Source: Bacteroidia bacterium (GTDB lineage Bacteria; Bacteroidota; Bacteroidia; Bacteroidales; Prolixibacteraceae). From it: a stretch of 64,000 bases of DNA. The notes beneath the pieces were generated by a model. That model saw nothing but the letters and a program-made list of their open reading frames with translations. It ran no database searches and was not told the origin of the DNA. Shown here in pieces: positions 18,340-25,098 of the stretch; position 1 is the first letter of the stretch; every line of letters begins with the position of its first letter. The stretch is taken from assembly GCA_026391315.1 (NCBI GenBank), contig JAPLDT010000037.1:33187-97186 (forward strand), in the 5' to 3' direction. The position numbers were made by a program, and so were the translations under genes.

Positions 18340-18639
18340 TTAAGATGGTTTGCTGATGGCCTCAAGCTTTTGCAGGCGAGCCTCGAGCGTTTCCTGTTGC
18401 TGCATCAGCTCTTTTTCTCTGGCTTTCGTCGAGAGATAGGTATCTTCCTGCCACCAGTTGATGCCCATCTCCATGGCTTTGTCAACAGATGCAACAAGCA
18501 ACCTGATTTTAATGGTTAGCAGATCAATATCTGCGATTTGAATTTTAATATCTCCGGCAATTACAATCCCTTTATCGAGTACTCTTTCCAGAATATCAGC
18601 AAGGCCGGTCGCGTTGATTGAATGGGTTGGTTCTGCCAT
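18340..18639 (-). CDS. gvpJ: Gas vesicle protein GvpJ (GvpA family)
   Basis: 99 residues: a GvpA-like core (LADILERVLDKGIVIAGDI, then KIQIADIDLLTIKIRLLVASVDKA) followed by a ~35-residue charged, coiled-coil tail (TKAREKELMQQQETLEARLQKL). AGDI(K)IQIADIDLL is the GvpJ/M variant, and the longer C-terminus also fits GvpJ. Minor GvpA-like proteins are thought to help nucleate or cap vesicles. The next gene downstream is gvpH, 28 bases away. Confidence 0.88.
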   Translation of the reverse strand: MAEPTHSINATGLADILERVLDKGIVIAGDIKIQIADIDLLTIKIRLLVASVDKAMEMGINWWQEDTYLSTKAREKELMQQQETLEARLQKLEAISKPS

Positions 18640-18651
18640 AACATATTATTT

Positions 18652-18966
18652 TTAATAGTCTATTGACATGATTTTGAAATCCGATTTTACCTCGGCCGTT
18701 TTCTTATTACTGGCCTCTGGTTGTTCCGGATTGTGCATCTCTCCTGCTTTCTCTTCATTGTATTTCTGGATTTCTCTCAGCCTGCCCTGAATGAACTCAA
18801 GTCTCAGTAAAATCCTGATCTCTTCACTTTTCAACCGGGTTCTCTCTTTTTCGAACATATACAATTTTATGAAATCCGATTCTTCCTTGTTGGGGATGCC
18901 AGATTTACTGACATTTTGCATTGATCTAATGCTTTGAAGTCCTTTAATTGCGCTTGTTATAGGCAT
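18652..18966 (-). CDS. Small helical protein of the gas vesicle locus, unknown function
   Basis: 104 residues, soluble. After a short N-terminus it is helical and highly charged (EESDFIKLYMFEKERTRLKSEEIRILLRLEFIQGRLREIQKYNEE), then a disordered acidic/lysine tail. I do not recognise the family. Its tight position between gvpN and gvpJ (12 bases before gvpJ) makes it very likely a gas vesicle accessory protein. Confidence 0.75.
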   Translation of the reverse strand: MPITSAIKGLQSIRSMQNVSKSGIPNKEESDFIKLYMFEKERTRLKSEEIRILLRLEFIQGRLREIQKYNEEKAGEMHNPEQPEASNKKTAEVKSDFKIMSIDY

Positions 18967-18996
18967 GATATTTTGAGTTTATTTGTTGATGGGTTC

Positions 18997-19914
18997 TCAG
19001 GAATATTTTTCTATAAGTTCATCAACGATGATTTTGACCTTCTCCTGATTGGTTTTTGAGCCAATCCGGCTCGTTTCGGAGGTAAGGATATCCTGACATA
19101 TCTTTCTGAAAATGTCTTTTGATTCAGTTGGTGTGGTGTTTAGGGTTGCCAATGTTTTAGCAATCATGATCGAACCCCGGATGGTCGGGTCAAACTCGGT
19201 TTTCCCCGATTCGCGCAAACCCCTGACAATTCTAACGATTGTTTCAGTATCTTTTAGTGAAAGCTCAGATTTTGCCATGGTAATCTTTAATTCGGTTTCA
19301 TAATCAAAATGATCGAGATCCATGGTGACCATACGGTCGCGAAGTGCGTCCTGTGTCCGGTTGACACCAGCATACTCTTCAGGATTTGAAGTAAAGATGG
19401 CCCGAAATTCAGGGTGGACCTTCATGTAGTAATCCTCTTCTTTCGCTGCCGAAGTACTCAGCATTCGCTCCTGTAAGATGGGAAGCAGGATGTTGTTGGC
19501 TTCGGGACGTGAACGTGTAAATTCATCGTATATCAGGGTAAAGCCGTTTTTTACGGCAATGGTCAGGCGGTTGTTCACCCACTGTTTGCTCATGTCCTCC
19601 TCATATTTATGGACAGAATGGATAAACTTGTCGTCCAGTTTTTTATACTTGTAACCCTGTTCGCTGCCAATCAGATCAGAGGTTTTGTACTCGGCATCAC
19701 CATGAATAATGACTACCGGCCTGCCGATTTTGCTTGCCAGGTGCATCGCCACTGTTGTTTTTCCTGTGCCGGAAGGACCTCTGAAATGAACCGGAAACCC
19801 AGCTTTAATATAGGTTAGACCCCGGTTGGTAATGTCTTTTATATAATCGGTTTCTACAAAATTAGACATTGGCCTTAGTTCCAATACAGTGTTCATTTCA
19901 TTGTTGTTGCTCAT
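18997..19914 (-). CDS. gvpN: Gas vesicle protein GvpN (MoxR-type AAA+ ATPase)
   Basis: 305 residues. Walker A GPSGTGKTTVA near 46-56, Walker B LIYDEFTRSRPEANN, and the GvpN-specific stretch HGDAEYKTSDLIGS, all matching this AAA+ family. GvpN increases gas vesicle size and is proposed to act with GvpC-like scaffolds. An alternative in-frame start at MSNFVETDY would drop 15 residues. It overlaps the preceding small gene by 17 bases. Confidence 0.93.
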   Translation of the reverse strand: MSNNNEMNTVLELRPMSNFVETDYIKDITNRGLTYIKAGFPVHFRGPSGTGKTTVAMHLASKIGRPVVIIHGDAEYKTSDLIGSEQGYKYKKLDDKFIHSVHKYEEDMSKQWVNNRLTIAVKNGFTLIYDEFTRSRPEANNILLPILQERMLSTSAAKEEDYYMKVHPEFRAIFTSNPEEYAGVNRTQDALRDRMVTMDLDHFDYETELKITMAKSELSLKDTETIVRIVRGLRESGKTEFDPTIRGSIMIAKTLATLNTTPTESKDIFRKICQDILTSETSRIGSKTNQEKVKIIVDELIEKYS

Positions 19915-20206
19915 GATGGTTGATAGGTTTATAAGTTGATATTTTGATGGATTTCCTGATGCCTGTTGCCTGTCTGCTGTTGCCTTTTACCGGCTTAGTA
20001 GAGCCTGTTGCCTTTTCGTTGTAAAATCCCTGTCCGGGTAATTGTTCTATGGTCTGAATCCAAATAATTCTTGCCTCTTCAATATCCTTTGTTATTTGTT
20101 TCTTTACAAGCAAAAAGGTCTCCTTTCTCGCTTTAAACTTATCCAATGCTTCTTGCCTTTTCAGCAAACTCTTCCTGATATTGTTTCCGGCATTGTTCAT
20201 TATCAA
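19898..20206 (-). CDS. Small basic protein before gvpN, unknown function
   Basis: 102 residues from ATG 20206 (or 20200). Residues 1-60 form a basic helical segment (NIRKSLLKRQEALDKFKARKETFLLVKKQITKDIEEARIIWIQTI) that looks like a real protein. The last ~45 residues are low-complexity and arise from a spacer micro-repeat, so the true protein may have been extended by read-through into repeat sequence. The stop overlaps gvpN. Family unknown; assigned to the gas vesicle locus by position. Confidence 0.55.
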   Translation of the reverse strand: MIMNNAGNNIRKSLLKRQEALDKFKARKETFLLVKKQITKDIEEARIIWIQTIEQLPGQGFYNEKATGSTKPVKGNSRQATGIRKSIKISTYKPINHHEQQQ

Positions 20207-20426
20207 TTATCAAGGCTTTATTCTATAAATATGGTTGATAGTTTGTTCTGACACCGCTTAATAATAAAGGTCTTTAAAGACTTAACGAGTAAAAAGCAAT
20301 TCTACTAATGTGTTGTAAATCTATTAAATGAAATAAATAAACAACCAAACTATAGAATAGAGCCATTCATTTTAATTGGTTGGAATGGGTTTAAATTTAA
20401 TTGATCCTGGTGTGTGATGCCGGATT
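20207..20426. other. Intergenic spacer upstream of the gvpN group
   Basis: AT-rich, no convincing gene. It holds a 12-bp perfect palindrome GTCTTTAAAGAC at 20270-20281 that could be an operator. This is the longest gap inside the gas vesicle run apart from the gvpA upstream region, so a second promoter may lie here, but no good TTG/TAnnTTTG or sigma54 pair was found. Confidence 0.4.
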
Positions 20427-20597
20427 TTATAATTCAGAAATAAGCTTGTGTATTTCTTCTTTTGTTTTACCAAGTTTAACCTGGAGCTTGCCTAACATCT
20501 CATCCTGTTTGCCTTCTTCTGTGAGCATGACGAATTTTTGTTTCAGTTTTCCTTTTGTCTGGTTCCAGTTTCCTTTTAATTCAGTTAGATTTTTCAT
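20427..20597 (-). CDS. CsbD-family stress protein
   Basis: 56 residues from ATG 20597, below the usual size cut-off for gene finding. The pattern ELKGNWNQTKGKLKQKF, then a KQDEMLGKLQVKLGKTKEEI repeat, is the CsbD-like signature (G-x-W-x-x-x-K-G-x-x-K). These small hydrophilic proteins are general-stress products of unknown action in many bacteria. Its place between the zinc-finger gene and gvpN, same strand, suggests coexpression with the gas vesicle genes. Confidence 0.85.
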   Translation of the reverse strand: MKNLTELKGNWNQTKGKLKQKFVMLTEEGKQDEMLGKLQVKLGKTKEEIHKLISEL

Positions 20598-20623
20598 GAT
20601 TTTTTGGTTTAAATTATCAATAA

Positions 20624-20935
20624 TCAAATTAATCCTTTGCCACCACAACGGGTACAGGGCAGGCCATCGCTTGATTTTCCCGTCCCTTTGCATTGAATAC
20701 ATTTTGTATTGCTTTCGCAGTGATTATGTCCTTTTCCTCCGCAAACGATACAGGGTACTCTGGCACCCAGTGGGTTTTTGCCTGATCCTGAACAGAACAG
20801 ACATTTTATCCGAGGTTCAGCAATTTCAACAAACCCACTGCCACGGCAAACAAGACAATCAGATATCGGGGAGAGTAAATCAAAGGGATCCTTGCCTTTC
20901 CCACCGCAAAATGAGCATTCCAGACTTTTTGACAT
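20624..20935 (-). CDS. DnaJ-type zinc-finger protein with six CxxCxGxG motifs
   Basis: 103 residues from ATG 20935 (an ATG 10 codons upstream is possible). Nearly the whole protein consists of CxxCxGxG repeats: CSFCGGKG, CLVCRGSG, CLFCSGSG, CIVCGGKG, CIQCKGTG, CTRCGGKG. DnaJ proper has four, which hold two zinc ions and bind unfolded substrate. No J-domain or C-terminal substrate domain is present. The locus also has a J-domain on a GvpF protein, so the two halves of an Hsp40 may be supplied in trans. Zinc binding is expected from the motifs; the partnership is inference. Confidence 0.88.
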   Translation of the reverse strand: MSKSLECSFCGGKGKDPFDLLSPISDCLVCRGSGFVEIAEPRIKCLFCSGSGKNPLGARVPCIVCGGKGHNHCESNTKCIQCKGTGKSSDGLPCTRCGGKGLI

Positions 20936-21031
20936 GGTGAATGTAACGTTATGAATTTTAAACAATAGAGTCGAAACGATCTTACCGCCAATTGAAGGAG
21001 TAATTCATTTCGACTCTGTTCATTGCATGCA

Positions 21032-22264
21032 TCATATTTTAAAAGGAAAGTAAATATTATCCATTTTCTGAACTTTCCCTTCTTCGAGCAAAGCTTTAGC
21101 GACAAACCCTATTTTCATTCTTGTTTCACCAAGTGGTTCTTCCATTTCCGAGACTTTTACTCCCAGGGGATGTCTGTTGATATAACCGAGTACTTTCTCT
21201 TCCAGTGTCATCGGAACTTCTGGTTTGGGCTCCGCTTTTGGCTGAACGTCAACCGGAGTTTCAATTGGTAATGAAGTAATCGTCGATTCTTCTTTGATAA
21301 TGGCTCCTTTTACCGCTTCAACCGGAGTTTCTATTTTCACTTCCTTTTTTTCAGCTTTCCCTACTACCTCTTTTGCCGGTTTAACGACGCCTGTTTTTCT
21401 TAACTGAGTAATGGTCTCCTGCATTTTGTTCCATGCTTCAGCGCCCTGACTTCTGTCTTGTGCATAATCTCCGATCATGTCGATGCTGGCTTTTTGTATA
21501 TCTTTTACTTCCTTACGGATTCCTTTGATGGAGGTATGGATCTCTTTCATTAAACCTTTGTAATTGTTAAGTCTTGTTGTTTCACCACTGGCAAGGTCTT
21601 TCCGCAGCTTTTGAGCCGTCTTTTGATTTTCTTTGCTGATTTCGGACAATCTTTTCTGAAATCCATGGAGCAATGTCCTGGTATATTCTACCCTTATAGC
21701 CAGGTTTTGACCCAGTTCAGCTCTTAACTCAGCCGACATCTCAAGATGCTCTGTCTCGAAATTTTCGAGCATTTCATTGGTATTTTTGAAGATTGCAGAA
21801 ACCTCATCGTTGATGCTTTTGATATCGACGTTGATGTCATTCATAAGGGCATCAAATTCCTTCATTCTGGTTTTTTCGTCTTGCATCCTCTCGGCTCTGC
21901 CTTCTGAAAAGAATTTATTCAATTCGGCAGCCATTTGTGTTCTGTCGGCAGCGAATTCATTGATCATATTGAAAGTGGAAGTTTGAATTTCCACTACTTC
22001 CTTCTGGATGGAGGCGATCGTATGATGGATATCGCTCATTAATCCATTGTAAGTATTCAGTCGTTCCTTTTCCCCTGTTGCAAGGTCTTTTCTGAGATTC
22101 ATTGCATTAGCGTTTAGAACGGCAGCCATTTCCTGGTGATCTTTGCGAAAACTGTCAAGGGTTTTTTGCACGTCACTTACAAGCTCTTCGTTTTCCCTGA
22201 TCCTTTGTTTGAATGAAGAGAGTAGCTCTTCGCTCAAATTTTTCATTTCTGATGCTAGTCCCAT
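21032..22264 (-). CDS. Coiled-coil protein with 65-residue repeats, candidate GvpC-type scaffold
   Basis: 410 residues. Residues 1-285 are almost entirely helical and repetitive: DHQEMAAVL at 42-50, DRTQMAAEL at 107-115 and EHLEMSAEL at 172-180 are spaced exactly 65 residues apart; a second marker (EKERLNTYNGLMSDI at 65, EKTRMKEFDALMNDI at 130, ETTRLNNYKGLMKEI at 228) repeats in register for the first pair. A K/E/P-rich linker (290-350) leads to a ~58-residue C-terminal domain (LEEKVLGYINRHPLGVKVSEME, ALLEEGKV) that looks like a winged helix. GvpC in other organisms is an external helical repeat protein; no other GvpC candidate is in this locus. Function is inferred. Confidence 0.7.
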   Translation of the reverse strand: MGLASEMKNLSEELLSSFKQRIRENEELVSDVQKTLDSFRKDHQEMAAVLNANAMNLRKDLATGEKERLNTYNGLMSDIHHTIASIQKEVVEIQTSTFNMINEFAADRTQMAAELNKFFSEGRAERMQDEKTRMKEFDALMNDINVDIKSINDEVSAIFKNTNEMLENFETEHLEMSAELRAELGQNLAIRVEYTRTLLHGFQKRLSEISKENQKTAQKLRKDLASGETTRLNNYKGLMKEIHTSIKGIRKEVKDIQKASIDMIGDYAQDRSQGAEAWNKMQETITQLRKTGVVKPAKEVVGKAEKKEVKIETPVEAVKGAIIKEESTITSLPIETPVDVQPKAEPKPEVPMTLEEKVLGYINRHPLGVKVSEMEEPLGETRMKIGFVAKALLEEGKVQKMDNIYFPFKI

Positions 22265-22317
22265 TTTGTTATCTCCTAATTGTTTAGTGAATATTTAGTT
22301 ACCTGTATTAACCTGTA

Positions 22318-22956
22318 TTAATTTATTCTGTTGGACACTTGTCCTGCGGAATTAATATCTTTAATTATTTGATCTTTAACCTTTTTAATATCCTGTATCA
22401 GAATGTGATCGCCTTTTTTAAGCAAGTACTCAAGGCATTCCATCATTCTGTTATGCAATTTCTGAAAATCCGTGAATGTTTTCATTGTCGTTCCCTTTCT
22501 CATTTCCTGCAGTTTTGAAATCAGAGAAAGTTGCTCTTTGATGATGGTTATTTTTTCTCCGGCATCCTGCGCGGTAATATCTTTAATGCCCAACAAGCTA
22601 TTTTTAAGCGATTGGGCAGTCTCTTTCTGCGCTTCAATAAAGTTTAAAAACCGGCTTTCGGCTTCTCTTTCTTTTTCATCGAGTGCGCCGAGAATGCCCG
22701 ACATCATTGTATTGTAGTCTTTTTTCCGCAGTGAACCATTTTTTGCAAGGGTTTCGCAAAGCCTTGAATTTAATAGATCTCTTTCCTTTTTGAGGTCATT
22801 TAAGGAATTATGGACATTATCGAACAGGGAGTGGGATGATTCCGTAATATTTTCGGATGATTGGAAGGCGGTTTGAATTTTTTGAATCCGGGTTTCGTAA
22901 GAGCTGATGATGTTGTCTATAAAACCATCAATGTTGATTTCAGTCTGAGGGGTCAT
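22318..22956 (-). CDS. Coiled-coil protein of the gas vesicle locus, unknown function
   Basis: 212 residues, soluble, predicted mostly helical with a high content of E, K, L and S and one cysteine pair far apart. Heptad-like stretches run through most of it (SLNDLKKERDLLNSRLCETLAKNG; IDNIISSYETRIQKIQTAF). It shares the motif type K-x-x-YN-x-(M/L)M-x-x-I with the repeat protein downstream (DYNTMMSGIL here, TYNGLMSDI there), which hints at a common origin or a shared binding surface. It lies between gvpA and the repeat protein, so a structural or accessory role in gas vesicles is likely but unproven. Confidence 0.7.
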   Translation of the reverse strand: MTPQTEINIDGFIDNIISSYETRIQKIQTAFQSSENITESSHSLFDNVHNSLNDLKKERDLLNSRLCETLAKNGSLRKKDYNTMMSGILGALDEKEREAESRFLNFIEAQKETAQSLKNSLLGIKDITAQDAGEKITIIKEQLSLISKLQEMRKGTTMKTFTDFQKLHNRMMECLEYLLKKGDHILIQDIKKVKDQIIKDINSAGQVSNRIN

Positions 22957-22985
22957 GTTAGTTGATGGATTGATGGGTTCGCCGG

Positions 22986-23004
22986 TTACTGAGCGAAGCC
23001 GAAG
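22986..23004. repeat. Dispersed REP-like element, copy 1
   Basis: TTACTGAGCGAAGCCGAAG in the spacer between gvpA and the coiled-coil gene. It matches the core (C)CCT-K-AGCG-W-AG-Y-CGAAGGG found also at 27069-27100 and 33115-33149. The complete copies are imperfect inverted repeats (CCCT...AGGG). This copy is degenerate at both ends. Confidence 0.5.
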
Positions 23005-23135
23005 TGAAGTTAATGAAGCTATCGCCTATTTCAATAAATGAGTTTGTTTCGATTTTAATTTGGGAAAAGAGAATTCTTGGTAAGGCATGCTTCCAGGCAG
23101 TAGACCTGTAAGGATGTTTTAGCAAGAATAACTAC

Positions 23136-23172
23136 TTAACTGCAAGATGCCTTATGCGGCTTTTGCAGTTAA
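23136..23172 (-). terminator. Inverted repeat spanning the gvpA stop codon
   Basis: TTAACTGCAA (23136-23145) and TTGCAGTTAA (23163-23172) are perfect 10-bp arms, with an inner GCC/GGC stem. The upstream arm encodes the last residues of GvpA, and the stop codon lies in the loop. No T-run follows, so it may be a transcript-stabilising or partial-termination hairpin that lets gvpA mRNA accumulate above the downstream accessory genes. Confidence 0.5.
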
Positions 23173-23358
23173 TCCAATTGCTTCGGCATACTTCAAATAA
23201 GTTTCAACAGAGGCAACAACGATCCTTGCTTCAATTGCAAGAAGTTCGATACCTACCAGTGATACTCTTACCCATGCATCAACTACGACACCTTTGTCGA
23301 GGATACGGTCAATTACCTCTACGAGGCTGGATGAACCAATAGTTTTTTCTACTGACAT
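23152..23358 (-). CDS. gvpA: Gas vesicle structural protein GvpA
   Basis: 68 residues, the expected size. Near-invariant core: [52 protein letters not shown] (shown in the translation from about residue 11 to 62). GvpA forms the ribbed shell wall; [14 protein letters not shown] is the beta-hairpin facing the gas and [12 protein letters not shown] the second helix. It is the first structural gene of the locus, preceded by a 344-base regulatory region with a candidate sigma54 promoter and a good GGAG ribosome site (rc of CTCC at 23368-23371). Confidence 0.96.
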   Translation of the reverse strand: MSVEKTIGSSSLVEVIDRILDKGVVVDAWVRVSLVGIELLAIEARIVVASVETYLKYAEAIGLTAKAA

Positions 23359-23511
23359 TTTTTTGATCTCCTAATTATTAATTAATAATTACCGTACTTA
23401 ACATAAGAGGGACGGCTTACCTCTTTTGAGGAAGATCGACCAAAGGACGTTAATCCTTGATGTGCCGGACTCGAACGACTTTGAAGGTTTACCTCCTGTG
23501 CAAGAAGAATT

Positions 23512-23528
23512 ATCAAAGGGTGTGCCAA
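23512..23528 (-). promoter_or_regulatory. Candidate sigma54 (-24/-12) promoter for gvpA
   Basis: Minus strand reads TTGGCACA-CCCT-TTGAT, against the consensus YTGGCACG-N4-TTGCW: the -24 box is essentially perfect and the spacing is exact, with one mismatch (A for C) in the -12 GC. Transcription would start near 23500, about 140 bases before gvpA. The gene immediately upstream encodes a sigma54-dependent activator, which supports the reading. The mismatch falls on a normally conserved base, so this needs testing. Confidence 0.55.
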
Positions 23529-23540
23529 GAATAATTGGCA
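23523..23540. promoter_or_regulatory. Dyad TGCCAA-N6-TTGGCA overlapping the -24 box
   Basis: Perfect 6-bp inverted repeat with a 6-base centre (GAATAA). One arm is part of the -24 element of the candidate gvpA promoter, so a protein bound here would compete with sigma54 polymerase. It may be a repressor operator or chance symmetry around TTGGCA. Confidence 0.35.
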
Positions 23541-23702
23541 AATCAAAAACTAGTGATTTTAATCAGTTAATCACCTGACTATGACGTGCAAGAAAAATGA
23601 TTCTTTTTGTGAAGAAGAAATTTTTCAGGACGGATAAGGGTGATAACAGGAAATATTTAGCAAAATAATCGCGTATGGTACGTGAAAATGCGTGAATCCA
23701 TT

Positions 23703-25097
23703 TTAAGGTTCGGTATTACTGTCATTTGAAATATCGTACTTTTTCATTTTCCTGCTAAGGGCATCGCGGTGTATTCCCAGCGCATCTGCTGCTGCCTGCT
23801 GATTGTATTTGCAATTTTGCAGTGTCTTACGGATCGTATTAATCTCATGCATTTTAAGATTGACCATATCGTCCTTCTGCACAGTTATCTCTGATTTTTG
23901 GGGTTTAATCCGGAAGTCAGATATTCCGAGTGTACTGCCTTTGCATAGCATGATGGCTCTTTCTGTCATATTTTTCAATTCCCTGACATTACCCGGGAAA
24001 TCGTATTTAATGAGAGCATCAAATACCTCTGGTGAGATATGGATACTCGGTTTGTTCAATTTTAATGCAAGGGATTCAACAAAATGAATTACAAGGGGTT
24101 TGATATCTTCAGGCCTTTCGCGGAGCGCCGGTATATGTATATGAAAGGTATTGAGCCGGTGAATCAGGTCGAGCCTGAATTCTTTCCTTTCCACACGTTT
24201 TTCAATATCATGATTTGTAGCAGAAATGATTCGGAAGTCGGTGCGGATAGGGGTTGTATCTCCCACCCGGGTAATTACCTTTTCTTCGGTGGCACGCAGA
24301 ATTTTCGCCTGAAGATTAAATGGCATGTCGGCAATTTCATCCAAAAACAAGGTTCCCTGGTTACACACTTCAAAGAAACCCATCTTATCGGTGATGGCAC
24401 CGGTAAACGATCCCTTTTTATGGCCAAAAAATTCGCTCTCCAACAGCGATTCTGTAATGGCACTGCTGTTAACTGCACATAAAATATGTTCTTTCCTTGA
24501 ACTCGAATAGTGTATGATTCGAGCAATATTTTCTTTTCCTGTTCCACTTTCACCGGTAATCAAAACATTGGCATCGGGATAATTTGCAGCGGTGATGGCT
24601 TGTTCAAATACCTCGAGGATCTGTGGGCTGATACCGATAAATTGCCTGTCGATTTTTTCTTCGAGCGACTTAGATATCAGTGAATTTTTTTCTTCCATTT
24701 GCTTCAGCCTTCGTTGCATCTGAAGATATTTTTGGGTACGCTCAATGGCAATCTGAATGTCGATAAACCGGAATGGTTTTCGCAAATAATCGAATGCCCC
24801 CAATCGCATGGCTTTGATCACCGTATCCATATCGCCATGAGCCGAAATGATGATTACTTCCATAAAGGGGCATTGAATTTTCACCTCTTTCAGGATATCC
24901 AGACCATTCACACCGGGCAAACGGACATCAAGGATCAGGAGGTCAATTTCATGATTGTTTAATATTTTTCTCGCATCTCCCACGGTGTTGGCCTCATAAG
25001 GCTCAAAGTCTGAATCCTCAAAAAAACCGCTTAATTCTTCTGTAAATTGCTTCTCATCATCAAGAATCAGTATTTTAATCTTATCTTTCTTTTCCAT
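23703..25097 (-). CDS. NtrC-family sigma54-dependent response regulator
   Basis: 464 residues: receiver domain (D12/D13 acidic pair, phospho-acceptor D57 in LLILDVRLPG, K107), AAA+ domain with Walker A GESGTGKE at 182-189 and the sigma54-contact loop GSFTGA at 229-234 (a G-S variant of GAFTGA), Walker B LFLDEIAD, and a C-terminal Fis-type HTH (NQQAAADALGIHRDALSRKMKKY). It activates sigma54 promoters by ATP hydrolysis. Cotranscribed with the sensor kinase (one-base gap) and directly upstream of gvpA, so it probably controls gas vesicle synthesis. Confidence 0.93.
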   Translation of the reverse strand: MEKKDKIKILILDDEKQFTEELSGFFEDSDFEPYEANTVGDARKILNNHEIDLLILDVRLPGVNGLDILKEVKIQCPFMEVIIISAHGDMDTVIKAMRLGAFDYLRKPFRFIDIQIAIERTQKYLQMQRRLKQMEEKNSLISKSLEEKIDRQFIGISPQILEVFEQAITAANYPDANVLITGESGTGKENIARIIHYSSSRKEHILCAVNSSAITESLLESEFFGHKKGSFTGAITDKMGFFEVCNQGTLFLDEIADMPFNLQAKILRATEEKVITRVGDTTPIRTDFRIISATNHDIEKRVERKEFRLDLIHRLNTFHIHIPALRERPEDIKPLVIHFVESLALKLNKPSIHISPEVFDALIKYDFPGNVRELKNMTERAIMLCKGSTLGISDFRIKPQKSEITVQKDDMVNLKMHEINTIRKTLQNCKYNQQAAADALGIHRDALSRKMKKYDISNDSNTEP

Positions 25098-25098
25098 T

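Noticed and set aside
23452..23467. Second sigma54 promoter using CGGCAC on the minus strand
   Set aside because: No TTGC-type -12 element occurs at the required distance.
23461..23490. tRNA T-arm-like string (TTCGAGTCCGGC on the minus strand) upstream of gvpA, possibly a tRNA or attachment site
   Set aside because: The flanking stems do not pair and no acceptor, D or anticodon arm is present; it is not a tRNA, and one short match is not enough for an attachment site.
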